Assembly (NCBI GenBank): GCA_938074585.1
Contig: CALJEW010000379.1
Location: forward strand, 1-17,479
DNA length: 17,479 bases
Reading direction: 5' to 3'
From: an uncultured Rhodospirillales bacterium
Lineage (GTDB): Bacteria > Pseudomonadota > Alphaproteobacteria > Rhodospirillales > Casp-alpha2
Shown here: positions 1 to 7,900 of the stretch, piece after piece
Numbering within the stretch: position 1 is the first letter of the stretch
Layout: every line of letters starts with the position of its first letter
The notes under the pieces: model-generated
Told to the model about the DNA's origin: nothing
The model's input: only the letters and a program-made list of their open reading frames with translations
The model's database searches: none
Program-made: the position numbers and the translations under genes

Positions 1-17
1 CTCGGACATCCTTTTGT

Positions 18-1508
18 TTAACAGTAATTCACAATGCATTGCATGGCACCGTCCCGGCACAATTGATCCAAAGCATCTATTAAAACAAAATCAAGGCCTT
101 TCGGTTGATCTTCCATGGGACCAAATATCTTCTCAATTGCCAAAAACCCATCAACTATTTTGCCGACATCGCCATCCGCTTGTTTATGAACTTCGGCCAA
201 TTCATCGGCGTACGGGTCAGACACATCTATGACGTCTCCCTGCTCATCAACACCGCCAACATATTGTATCCATCCCGCAACCGCTAACCCGGCCGCTGCA
301 TTGCTTTTGCCTGCCTTCATATTTTGGTACAGCGTTCCCAACAATCGCTGTGGCAATTTTTGCGACCCATCCATAGCTATTTGCCATGTTTTATGAGCCA
401 ACGTTGGGTTGGAGAAGCGGCCCAATAAGTCGTCTTTATATTTAGTGACATCAAAGCCCTCAGGAATATCCAGCGTTGGCGTTACTTCTTCGTCCATCAA
501 TTGGCGAACAAACGATTTAAACTCCGGAACGGCCATGGCATCGGATACGGTTTTATGACCGCCTAAGTAGCCTAAATAGGCGACAGTTGAATGGCTGCCG
601 TTGAGTAAACGCAGTTTCATCGCTTCATAGGCAGCTACATCTTTGACTATCTGCGCCCCCGCCTTTTCCCATTTGGGCCGGGGTGCTGTAAATTTATCTT
701 CAATCACCCACTGTTTAAACGGTTCCGTTTGAATCGCCATCTCATCGCGGGTGCCGAGCGCCGTTGATGAAGCATCCAGTGCATCATCAGTAGTGGCGGG
801 GACGATCCGGTCGACCATGGTGCAGGGGAATGCAACGTTTTCTTTAACCCAACCTACAATTCCTGGGGCTGCATGTTGGCAAAACTCCAGAGCTAAGCCT
901 TCAAAAATCCGTCCGTTATCAGGTAAGTTATCGCAACTGATCATATTGATCGGGCCATTACCCGCTTCGAACCTAGCTTTCAAACCCCGAACCACATAAC
1001 CCAAAGCGGTTTTTGGCGCATTTCTTAAGTCCAAATCATTAATAATCTCTGGTAATTGTATCATTAACGCACCCGTTGCCGGGTCATGGCTATAGCCTTT
1101 TTCGGTAACTGTTAAGGTGACCACATGAATCTTTGGTGATGCAATCAATTCAACAACTTTTGCTGGGTCTTCGGGCGCAAACAACACATCCGCTAAAGCG
1201 CCGACAATCCGCGCGTCCTCAAACCCATCTGCACGCTCTGTCACACTATATAAACAGTCCTGAGCTTGCATGCCATCCCGCACCCCAGCACCGCGCATAC
1301 TAACGCCAACAATGCGCCAATTACCGCCCGATGCATCCATGGCGTCTTCGGTGTAAATCGCTTGATGGGCCCGATGGAACGCCCCCAGCCCCAAATGAAC
1401 AATCCCAACGCCAGCGTTCAACACCGTATCCGATGGTTTTTGCACAGATGCGCTGAATCTCGCTAGTGAGGCCTTATTTAAGTGTGGATTAGTCAAACTG
1501 GAAGCCAC
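18..1508 (-). CDS. Mannitol dehydrogenase-family NAD(P)-dependent oxidoreductase (mannitol 2-dehydrogenase / fructuronate reductase type)
   Basis: A 496-residue protein of normal length for the long-chain polyol dehydrogenase family, which interconverts a 2-ketose or keto-uronate and the matching polyol or aldonate in the cytoplasm. Seen: the N-terminal Rossmann segment GIVHLGLGAFHRAHQA; the family signature FPCTMVDRIVPAT; and KLRLLNGSH, which has the Lys-x4-Asn-x2-His spacing of the catalytic Lys/Asn/His of Pseudomonas mannitol 2-dehydrogenase. The start shown is GTG, overlapping the upstream dehydrogenase gene by 20 bp, so translation is probably coupled. No clear ribosome binding site precedes it, and an in-frame TTG at 1496 is an alternative. 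Substrate cannot be fixed: mannitol, arabinitol, fructuronate or tagaturonate are all possible. The UxaA-like genes 10 kb away hint at hexuronates, but weakly. Confidence 0.9.
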   Translation of the reverse strand: MASSLTNPHLNKASLARFSASVQKPSDTVLNAGVGIVHLGLGAFHRAHQAIYTEDAMDASGGNWRIVGVSMRGAGVRDGMQAQDCLYSVTERADGFEDARIVGALADVLFAPEDPAKVVELIASPKIHVVTLTVTEKGYSHDPATGALMIQLPEIINDLDLRNAPKTALGYVVRGLKARFEAGNGPINMISCDNLPDNGRIFEGLALEFCQHAAPGIVGWVKENVAFPCTMVDRIVPATTDDALDASSTALGTRDEMAIQTEPFKQWVIEDKFTAPRPKWEKAGAQIVKDVAAYEAMKLRLLNGSHSTVAYLGYLGGHKTVSDAMAVPEFKSFVRQLMDEEVTPTLDIPEGFDVTKYKDDLLGRFSNPTLAHKTWQIAMDGSQKLPQRLLGTLYQNMKAGKSNAAAGLAVAGWIQYVGGVDEQGDVIDVSDPYADELAEVHKQADGDVGKIVDGFLAIEKIFGPMEDQPKGLDFVLIDALDQLCRDGAMQCIVNYC

Positions 1509-2253
1509 CGTTCATATCAATAATTTCACCCGTAATAAACGCCGACATAGGGGACGTTAAAAAACGCACACAGTTTGCGATTTCCTCAGGTTCAGAAAAT
1601 CGACGGACAGGAATTTCAGACATCATTTTATCGCGTTGCTCATCGTTCAATTGTTCCGTCACCATAGGAGACATCACATACGCCGGCGCAATACCATTAA
1701 CTGTCACGCCAAATTCTGCCGATTGTTTGGCGATGGCAAAAGTCAGCCCCACCATCGCCGCTTTTGACGATGAATACGCCGTACCAGACGTTTTTCCACC
1801 TGATTTCCATGCATAGGATGCAATATTAATAATCCGGCCCCAGCCTGAATTTTGCATGGCGGGTAAGACTTCTTTAGACAAGAAGAAAGGACCATCCAAG
1901 TTTACCGCATGAATTTGATGCCATTCGTCAACTGAAGTATCCATCAATTTATTGTTTGATAAAATCCCTGCGACGTTGACCAAAATATCAATGTCACCAA
2001 CGTTTTTGCGGATTTGCGTCATGACTGATGCGACCGTATCTTCTTTCGAGACATCCATAACGTATGGGTAAACGTCGCCTTCAAACGAACCAACAACGCT
2101 TTTCAACTTGCCCAAATCCATGTCGATAGCAACCACGCGCACGCCGTCTTCGGCCAAAAACTGGGTAATTGCGGCGCCAATACTGCCTGCGGCTCCTGTT
2201 ACCACTGCGGTTTTACCCTTAATATCGTCTAATTTTGCGCGCTGCGTTCCCAT
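1489..2253 (-). CDS. Short-chain dehydrogenase/reductase (SDR, classical type)
   Basis: A 254-residue classical SDR. Seen: the cofactor motif TGAAGSIG near residues 19-26; DILVNVAG (the NNAG-like element) near 89-96; catalytic Ser about 146, Tyr 160 and Lys 164 in AYSSSKAA; and a C-terminal TGEIIDMNGG typical of FabG-like members. The frame is open to 2328, but the ATG at 2253 is chosen because AGGAG (2264-2260, minus strand) sits 6 bases before it and the motif set begins right after. It heads an operon with the mannitol dehydrogenase-family gene, overlapping it by 20 bp, so both probably act in the same polyol or sugar-acid oxidation. FabG-like SDRs of this kind include gluconate 5-dehydrogenases and sorbitol or sugar dehydrogenases; the substrate cannot be read from the sequence. 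Confidence 0.92.
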   Translation of the reverse strand: MGTQRAKLDDIKGKTAVVTGAAGSIGAAITQFLAEDGVRVVAIDMDLGKLKSVVGSFEGDVYPYVMDVSKEDTVASVMTQIRKNVGDIDILVNVAGILSNNKLMDTSVDEWHQIHAVNLDGPFFLSKEVLPAMQNSGWGRIINIASYAWKSGGKTSGTAYSSSKAAMVGLTFAIAKQSAEFGVTVNGIAPAYVMSPMVTEQLNDEQRDKMMSEIPVRRFSEPEEIANCVRFLTSPMSAFITGEIIDMNGGFQFD

Positions 2254-2467
2254 AAAATACTCCTGTGAGGTTAAGTTTCGTTGCCAAGTTTCTAAAGCAA
2301 ACAACAGCCACTTTAAAGAAAGAAACATTTACCCCACCCCAAAAACGTTATTCAATACAATCTTGAAACCTTAACAAATTCCCGTTGATAAACAGAGGAC
2401 TAATTCCCTGTAACCCACACTTCATAAATGCTAGAAATGTAGACTAGACAATTACTTGGCAGGTATA
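2254..2467. promoter_or_regulatory. Divergent intergenic region upstream of the SDR operon and the allantoate operon
   Basis: 214 bp without a convincing gene, between divergent operons, so it must hold both promoters unless transcription enters from outside. Seen: an inverted repeat TTCAA-7 nt-TTGAA at 2351-2367, and an exact 11 bp direct repeat AATGCTAGAAA at 2427 and 2467, the second copy covering the start codon of the amidohydrolase gene. No promoter matches a consensus closely. TTGATA at 2385 followed 18 nt later by TGTAAC is the best I see for the plus strand, and it is weak. Confidence 0.5.
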
Positions 2468-2477
2468 ATGCTAGAAA
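2427..2477 (+). repeat. 11 bp direct repeat around the allC start
   Basis: AATGCTAGAAA occurs exactly at 2427-2437 and 2467-2477, a 40 bp period. The upstream copy forms an out-of-frame mini-ORF that reads MLEM and then TAG; the downstream copy is the start of the amidohydrolase (MLEK). It may be a small duplication or a binding half-site. Confidence 0.45.
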
Positions 2478-3721
2478 AAACAATAAAATTAGATCAAAAT
2501 TTAGGTATTCAGATAATGCGGCGTTTGGACGCGCTGTCTTTGTTTAGTGAAGGCGGCGACGGCGTTACAAGGCGCTTTGCCACCAAAGAGCACCGCCAAG
2601 CAGCTGAGATGATCCAGTCATGGATGCGCGATGCGGGCATGGAACCCCACGTCGATGCTGCGGGCAACGTCATTGGCCGCTATCAAGCAATCACGCTGGA
2701 TGCGCCCGCTTTAATCATCGGATCGCACCAAGATACCGTCCGCCAAGGCGGAAAATATGATGGCGCATACGGCATTGTTGCCCCCATATCGTGCATTAGC
2801 GCTTTAAACGATGAAGGTGTGCACTTTCCCTTTGCTATTGAAGTGATCGCTTTTTGTGATGAAGAAGGGGTGCGGTTCAACACAACCTTATTAGGCAGCC
2901 GCGCCATTGCCGGCACATTCGATATGGACGGGCTTGAAAACACCGATTCAAATGGTGTCACTATGTCAAACGCCTTAAAAGAATTTGGCACCAATCCAAA
3001 CGAAATCCCCGATTTAGCGCGGAACCCAAATTCCGTTTTAGGCTTTGTTGAAATCCATATTGAACAAGGCCCTATATTAGAAGAAGAAGGTCTGGCTTTG
3101 GGTGTTGTTACCGCCATTGCTGGGGGCACGCGTTTATCTGCCCGAATCACCGGCCTTGCGGGGCATGCAGGAACGGTCCCCATGGATCGGCGAAACGATG
3201 CTTTGACAGCCGCCGCCGAAGCAATTTTAGCGGTTGAAAGCTATTGTTCCAAAGTACCAGGATTGGTGGGCACGGTTGGCCGAATTTCAGCAGCCCCCGG
3301 TGCTGTTAATGTTATTCCAGGTGACGCTACCTTCACCATCGATATCCGCGCGGGCGATGACAATTTGCGCCGCAAAGCTCTCAATGACATCAAAGTAGAA
3401 ATTAAGGCGCTATGCGTTCGCCGGGGCGTTGAAATCGAAATGGGGACTATCCACGAATCAGATGGCTGCCAATGTGCGCCTTGGCTGATAGATCAATTAG
3501 ATGCAGCAGTCACAACATCGGGCCACCCGCAAAAACGCTTAATTAGCGGTGCCGGGCATGATGGCATGGCGATGGAATACATTACCGATATTGGAATGCT
3601 TTTCATTCGCTGTGAAGGTGGCATTTCGCACCACCCAGCTGAAGCCATTAGCGTTGCTGATGCCGATGCGGGTGCTCAAGTTTTATTAAACTTTATTAAA
3701 AACTTTAAACCCCAAACTTAA
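2468..3721 (+). CDS. allC: Allantoate amidohydrolase-type M20 family metallohydrolase
   Basis: A 417-residue zinc/manganese amidohydrolase of the M20 allantoate deiminase / N-carbamoyl-amino-acid hydrolase family. Allantoate deiminase releases CO2 and ammonia from allantoate to give ureidoglycine. Seen: metal-site motifs GSHQDTVRQGGKYDG (His about 87, Asp about 98), CDEEGVRF (Glu about 132-133), VEIHIEQGP (His about 197) and the final SHHPAE (His about 388-389), plus the dimerisation-domain GLAGHAGTVPMD. The whole metal set is intact. The frame opens with TTG at 2456; the ATG at 2468 is preferred on family N-terminus, though its ribosome site is poor. It heads an eight-gene operon, 21 bp before the aminotransferase. 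Sequence alone does not separate allantoate deiminase from ureidopropionase-like relatives. The neighbours make allantoate the likely substrate. Confidence 0.88.
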   Translation: MLEKTIKLDQNLGIQIMRRLDALSLFSEGGDGVTRRFATKEHRQAAEMIQSWMRDAGMEPHVDAAGNVIGRYQAITLDAPALIIGSHQDTVRQGGKYDGAYGIVAPISCISALNDEGVHFPFAIEVIAFCDEEGVRFNTTLLGSRAIAGTFDMDGLENTDSNGVTMSNALKEFGTNPNEIPDLARNPNSVLGFVEIHIEQGPILEEEGLALGVVTAIAGGTRLSARITGLAGHAGTVPMDRRNDALTAAAEAILAVESYCSKVPGLVGTVGRISAAPGAVNVIPGDATFTIDIRAGDDNLRRKALNDIKVEIKALCVRRGVEIEMGTIHESDGCQCAPWLIDQLDAAVTTSGHPQKRLISGAGHDGMAMEYITDIGMLFIRCEGGISHHPAEAISVADADAGAQVLLNFIKNFKPQT

Positions 3722-3742
3722 ACTCCAAGGCAGAGAAATCGT

Positions 3743-4984
3743 ATGATACAAAAGACTCCTCAAATTTTCGACCACCTAGCCCCAGCCCCCCGTTTGCTAA
3801 TGGGGCCGGGTCCGGTCGACGTGTATCCCAGCGTCTTACAATCTTTATCGACCCCCATGCTGGGCCAGTTCGACCCTCAATTCACCGCTTATATGAACGA
3901 AGTCATGATTCTGTATCGCCAAGTTTTCCAAACCGAAAACCAATGGGCATTGTTGGTCAATGGTACCGCGCGGGCCGGGATTGAGGCGTGTATGACGTCG
4001 ATGATTACGTCGGGCGATAAAGTTTTGATCCTTAACTTTGGTCGGTTCGGGCATTTGTTGAAAGAAATTGCTGAACGCTGCAGCGCCGATGTTGAGATGA
4101 TTGATGCGGAATGGGGAACCGTGTTTGAGCCTGGTACCGTACGCGACGCCATCAAAAAGCACCGTCCCCGCATTGTTGCCACGGTCCATGGCGACACGTC
4201 GACAACCATGGCTCAACCGTTGGATCAAATTGGTGCCATTTGCCGTGAATTTGACGCGCTTTTGTACGTTGATGCCACGGCAACCATGGGCGGGATGAGT
4301 GTTGATGTGGATGGCTGGCAATTGGATGCAGTCTCATCTGGTTTGCAAAAATGCATGTCCGGCCCAGCCGGATCATCGCCCATTACGTTCAACAAACGCG
4401 TAGCCGAAGTGGTCTCAAAACGCCGCCACATTGAACAAGGTATTCAGCCCAATGGTTATGCGGCAGCCCAAGGCCAACGCATTCAATCGAATTATTTCGA
4501 CCTGGCCATGTTAATGGATTATTGGGGGCCGGACCGTTTGAACCACCACACAGAATCCACATCCATGCTCTATGCCGCACGTGAATGCGCCCGGGTGATT
4601 TTGAGTGAAGGGCTTGAAAACACCTTCTCCCGCCACCGTCAATCAAGCACCGCTTTGCGGGCTGGATTGCAAGCCATGGGCTTAAGGCTCTTCGGCGACC
4701 CGAACCACCGCATGGATAATGTTACTGGCGTTCTTATTCCAAAAGTTGTTGATGGCGATAAAGTACGCTCTGAATTGCTTCAAGATTTCGGTATTGAAAT
4801 CGGCACCTCCTTCGGTGCTTTGCACGGTCTTGTTTGGCGTATTGGAACCATGGGCTACGTCTGCCAAAAAGCCAACATTTTACGCTGTTTGACGTCGTTA
4901 GATGCAGTGCTAAGACGCAACGGATACCACGCACCCGCTGGTGCTGGAATTGAAGCAGCTTATGGAGCTTATGATGGAAAATGA
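3743..4984 (+). CDS. pucG: (S)-ureidoglycine-glyoxylate aminotransferase-type class V aminotransferase
   Basis: A 413-residue PLP enzyme of the alanine-glyoxylate aminotransferase fold, class V. The PucG branch moves the amino group of ureidoglycine to glyoxylate, giving oxalurate (N-carbamoyl-2-oxoglycine) and glycine. Seen: LMGPGPVDVYPSVLQSLSTP near the N-terminus; PMLGQFDPQFT, whose Gln replaces the usual His-type residue of alanine-glyoxylate enzymes and fits the PucG branch as I recall it; NGTARAGIEA; DATATMGG with the PLP-contacting Asp about 177; and the Schiff-base lysine Lys203 in SSGLQKCMSGP. ATG start with GCAGAG 7 bases upstream. It lies between the allantoate amidohydrolase and the oxamate carbamoyltransferase genes, exactly where ureidoglycine must be turned into oxalurate. 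A serine- or alanine-glyoxylate aminotransferase is the alternative. Confidence 0.88.
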   Translation: MIQKTPQIFDHLAPAPRLLMGPGPVDVYPSVLQSLSTPMLGQFDPQFTAYMNEVMILYRQVFQTENQWALLVNGTARAGIEACMTSMITSGDKVLILNFGRFGHLLKEIAERCSADVEMIDAEWGTVFEPGTVRDAIKKHRPRIVATVHGDTSTTMAQPLDQIGAICREFDALLYVDATATMGGMSVDVDGWQLDAVSSGLQKCMSGPAGSSPITFNKRVAEVVSKRRHIEQGIQPNGYAAAQGQRIQSNYFDLAMLMDYWGPDRLNHHTESTSMLYAARECARVILSEGLENTFSRHRQSSTALRAGLQAMGLRLFGDPNHRMDNVTGVLIPKVVDGDKVRSELLQDFGIEIGTSFGALHGLVWRIGTMGYVCQKANILRCLTSLDAVLRRNGYHAPAGAGIEAAYGAYDGK

Positions 4985-5153
4985 TAAAACTGCTGATTTG
5001 ATTAGCAAACCATTGAACGTCATCAACATCGGCCTTGAAGGATTTGCCACCGAATTAAAACAACAAGGCGTATCCGTCACCCATGTCGACTGGTCACCCC
5101 CCGCAGGCGGCGATCCAAAAATTGCTGATTTATTATCTAAGCTTGGAACCTGA
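4974..5153 (+). CDS. Small stand-alone FdrA/YlbE-type tail domain protein
   Basis: A 59-residue protein. Its core PLNVINIGLEGFA...QGVSVTHVDW-PPAGGD resembles a short module that I recall as a terminal part of FdrA and of some DUF1116 proteins; here it is a separate gene. The frame opens with GTG at 4941, but the ATG at 4974 has GGAG (4964-4967) 6 bases before it and is preferred. An ATG at 4971 is also possible. It overlaps the aminotransferase gene by 11 bp and ends 2 bp before the DUF1116 gene, so it is translationally embedded in the operon. The FdrA-like protein downstream ends without such a tail and, from memory, is shorter than E. coli FdrA (about 555 residues) by about this length. 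It is probably a small subunit of the carbamoyltransferase complex (inference). Confidence 0.75.
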   Translation: MENDKTADLISKPLNVINIGLEGFATELKQQGVSVTHVDWSPPAGGDPKIADLLSKLGT

Positions 5154-5155
5154 AT

Positions 5156-6406
5156 ATGAAACTCATTGAAAAAGCCAATCAGAAAGCCTTAAGCCGAATG
5201 TTGTCTGCTGACCCAGTTTTAATCGACGTGATCCCGGCGTCCGAAGCGATCCCTGACTTAAAAAGCCATATGATTTTGCATGCTGGACCACCGATAGCTT
5301 GGGAAAACATGTGCGGCCCTATGCAAGGGGCTATAGCTGGCATTGCTAAATTTGAAGGCTGGTCGAATTCGTTGGAAGACGCGTTCGAAAAAGCCGCTGC
5401 CGGAGCTTTTGATTTTCATCCCAATCATCACTTTGATGCGGTTGGCCCGATGACAGGCATGACCACCATCAGCCAACCGTTGATGGTTGTTGAAAACCGT
5501 AAATTTGGCAACAAAGCTTATTGCGCCTTGAACGAAGGTTTGGGCAAGGTGATGCGCTTTGGTGGTAACGACGACAGCGTTCTAGAACGCCTTTCTTGGT
5601 TACGTGATGATTTTGGCCCGGCCTTTGGAAAAGCACTCCGCTCTGGCGATGGAATTCCCTTGAAGCATTTGGTTGCACGCGGCTTGACCATGGGTGATGA
5701 AATGCACCAGCGCAACGTTGCGTGCTCTGGTTTGATCTTGCGTGAATTAGCCCCAGCATTAGCCCGCACCTCATCTGATAATGAAGAATTAGCAAAAATA
5801 TTGGCGTTCATTGGCGGTAATGATCAGTTCTTTTTAAATGTCGGTATGGCCATGGGAAAAGCTATTATGGACCCAGTTCGGGGCATTGAAGGATCAAGCG
5901 TTGTTACCGCCATGTGCCGCAACGGAACTGAATTCGGTATCCGCGTTAGTGGCACCGGCGATCAATGGTTCACGGCCCCGGTTGAAATGCCCGAAGGTCT
6001 ATATTTCCCAGGCTACACCGAAGCCGACGCCAACCCTGACATGGGTGATTCCACAATCGTTGAGACTATAGGCTTAGGCGGATTTGCCATGGGCGCATCG
6101 CCTGCGGTGGCTGGCTTCGTCGGTGCGGGTGCCGCTTCCGATGCGGGCAACTTCACGCGCACGATGAGTGAAATTACAACTGGTGAAAACCCGGAATGGA
6201 CGATCCCCGCCATGGATTATTTAGGCGTCCCCACCGGTATTGATATCCGCATGGTTCTCGATACCGGTTTAGCCCCAACCATTAACACGGGCATTGCCCA
6301 TAAAGAGCCAGGCGTTGGTCAAGTAGGAGCGGGCGTTGTCCGCGCCCCCATGAAGTGTTTCGAACAAGCCTTAATTGCCTTTGCTGAAAGCGTTGGTGTC
6401 AAATGA
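5156..6406 (+). CDS. allG: DUF1116 protein, oxamate carbamoyltransferase subunit AllG (YlbE) type
   Basis: A 416-residue DUF1116 protein of normal length. In E. coli the YlbE/AllG member is reported as one subunit of the oxamate carbamoyltransferase (AllFGH), which phosphorolyses oxalurate to oxamate and carbamoyl phosphate. Seen: family blocks HAGPPIAWENMCGPMQGA (residues about 41-58), GPMTGMTTISQPL (about 98-110), GDEMHQRN (about 180-187), GNDQFFLNVGMAMGKA (about 224-239), VRVSGTGDQWF-like IRVSGTGDQWF, and the glycine-rich ETIGLGGFAMGASPAV. It begins 2 bp after the small tail-domain gene and overlaps the FdrA-type gene by 4 bp (ATGA), a standard coupling. DUF1116 has no well-known catalytic residues that I can point to. 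The assignment rests on the family plus the complete FdrA/DUF1116/DUF2877/carbamate kinase neighbourhood. Confidence 0.88.
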   Translation: MKLIEKANQKALSRMLSADPVLIDVIPASEAIPDLKSHMILHAGPPIAWENMCGPMQGAIAGIAKFEGWSNSLEDAFEKAAAGAFDFHPNHHFDAVGPMTGMTTISQPLMVVENRKFGNKAYCALNEGLGKVMRFGGNDDSVLERLSWLRDDFGPAFGKALRSGDGIPLKHLVARGLTMGDEMHQRNVACSGLILRELAPALARTSSDNEELAKILAFIGGNDQFFLNVGMAMGKAIMDPVRGIEGSSVVTAMCRNGTEFGIRVSGTGDQWFTAPVEMPEGLYFPGYTEADANPDMGDSTIVETIGLGGFAMGASPAVAGFVGAGAASDAGNFTRTMSEITTGENPEWTIPAMDYLGVPTGIDIRMVLDTGLAPTINTGIAHKEPGVGQVGAGVVRAPMKCFEQALIAFAESVGVK

Positions 6407-7893
6407 GGAGCGTAATTATTAACGAAGTCCGCCATGGCTTTTATTTAGATTCTGTTGCCCTCATGCGGTATTCAAAAACCATTGCAAGTATGGACGGTGT
6501 TGAAGAAGCGGCATTGATGATGGCGTCTCCATCGAACCGTCAAATCATGTCAGATGCCGGATTATTGAACGATGTCAGCGTCGATGCGGAAGGTGGCGAT
6601 TTAATTGTAGGTATCCGCGCTTCTAATACTGAAGCCGCAGAAACCGCCAGAACCGAAGCCAACTTGATTTTGGATCAACCAACAACATCAGGCCTAGGCG
6701 AAGCATGGCGACCAAAAAGCATTCGCGCTGCGGTTAAAATCAACCCGGAAGCAAACTTAGCATTGATTTCCGTTGCTGGAGACTTTGCCGCCGCAGAAGC
6801 CCGTAAATTTTTACGCCGTGGATTGCACGTAATGATGTTCAGCGACAACGTCTCTATTACTGACGAGCTTTCCTTAAAAAAAGAAGCCCGCGATTTAGGG
6901 TTGTTGGTCATGGGCCCTGATTGTGGGACAGCGATCATCAACGGAACCCCGCTGGCCTTTGCTAACGTCGTTCCAAAAGGCAGCATTGGCGTTATTGGCG
7001 CGTCCGGAACCGGCACTCAAGAAATCACCTGCTTAATCGCCCAAGGCGGCGGCGGAATTTCGCAAACGCTTGGTGTTGGCGGGCGCGATTTAAAAGATGA
7101 GATCGGCGGGATTACAACATTAATGGCGCTGGATGCTTTGGATGCAGATCCAGATACTTGCCATATCGTACTTATATCGAAGCCACCCGCAAAAACTGTT
7201 GCTGATAAAGTCGTCGCACGGATTGGGGCCAGTAAAAAAACATTCACCGTTTGCTTTATCGGCGCAACCGATTGGGATTTACCTACCAATGCTACGTTTG
7301 CAAGCTCCCTAAAATTAGCCTCTGAGAACGCATTGGGTGGCAAAGCTTTATTTGCCAATTTTGATGTCAACACGATTGCCAAGCCTGCCAGCGCGGCCAA
7401 GGTTTGTGGCTTATTTTCTGGTGGAACGTTGTGTGCTGAAATTCAAACGCTGTTTATAAGCGCCGGGTTATCGGTGATGTCAAATGCCGCCATACCGGGC
7501 GTAGATACTTTATCTGAAAATTCTACTGCGCATACAATTATTGATTTAGGCAGTGATGAATACACCCAAGGCCGCCCGCATCCAATGATTGATCCATCGG
7601 TCCGAGATGGCGCTTTGGAAACAGCTATGGCAGACACAAGCGTTGGCATTGTTCTGGTTGATGTGGTCATTGGCTATGGCGCCTACGAAGACCCAGCCGG
7701 GCACTTGGTTGCCAGTTTAGGCACATCACTTAGCGGCTCAACCTTGGTCATTGCATCCGTCACTGGAACAGATGGTGACCCGCAAGGGCGCTTGAGCCAA
7801 ATTGCCAAATTAGAAGCTGCCGGAATTTTGGTTGCCCCATCGAACGCCGATGCTGCTGAGCTTGCGTTGGCGTGTTTGAAGTTGGCTGGATAG
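6403..7893 (+). CDS. allF: FdrA-type acyl-CoA synthetase-fold protein, oxamate carbamoyltransferase subunit AllF type
   Basis: A 496-residue member of the FdrA family, related in fold to the succinyl-CoA ligase alpha subunit. In E. coli FdrA/AllF is a subunit of oxamate carbamoyltransferase. Seen: the N-terminal FdrA block YLDSVALMRYSK and MMASPSNRQIM (residues 14-49); a Rossmann region followed by GPDCGTAI (171-178) and GASGTGTQE (199-207), matching the ligase GPNC and SRSGT positions; GVGGRDLKDEIGG (224-236); and a second domain with CGLFSGGTLCAE and QGRPHPMIDPSVRDG. It ends at APSNADAAELALACLKLAG with no INVGLE...DW-PPAGG tail, which instead occurs in the separate small gene upstream. ATG start inside the previous stop (ATGA overlap). 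No CoA-ligase activity is implied; the fold was probably recruited for phosphoryl/carbamoyl chemistry. Confidence 0.9.
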   Translation: MRSVIINEVRHGFYLDSVALMRYSKTIASMDGVEEAALMMASPSNRQIMSDAGLLNDVSVDAEGGDLIVGIRASNTEAAETARTEANLILDQPTTSGLGEAWRPKSIRAAVKINPEANLALISVAGDFAAAEARKFLRRGLHVMMFSDNVSITDELSLKKEARDLGLLVMGPDCGTAIINGTPLAFANVVPKGSIGVIGASGTGTQEITCLIAQGGGGISQTLGVGGRDLKDEIGGITTLMALDALDADPDTCHIVLISKPPAKTVADKVVARIGASKKTFTVCFIGATDWDLPTNATFASSLKLASENALGGKALFANFDVNTIAKPASAAKVCGLFSGGTLCAEIQTLFISAGLSVMSNAAIPGVDTLSENSTAHTIIDLGSDEYTQGRPHPMIDPSVRDGALETAMADTSVGIVLVDVVIGYGAYEDPAGHLVASLGTSLSGSTLVIASVTGTDGDPQGRLSQIAKLEAAGILVAPSNADAAELALACLKLAG

Positions 7894-7900
7894 AGATTTA

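Noticed and set aside
1..17. Possible ATG on the minus strand at 9-7 (ATGTCCGAG) as the start of a further operon gene
   Set aside because: Only three codons are visible and the AAAGG before it is too close to be a normal ribosome site, so it cannot be supported.
3845..4646. Several minus-strand open frames inside the aminotransferase gene, up to 158 codons
   Set aside because: They lie antisense to a gene with intact family motifs, show no recognisable domains and are rich in residues typical of shadow frames.
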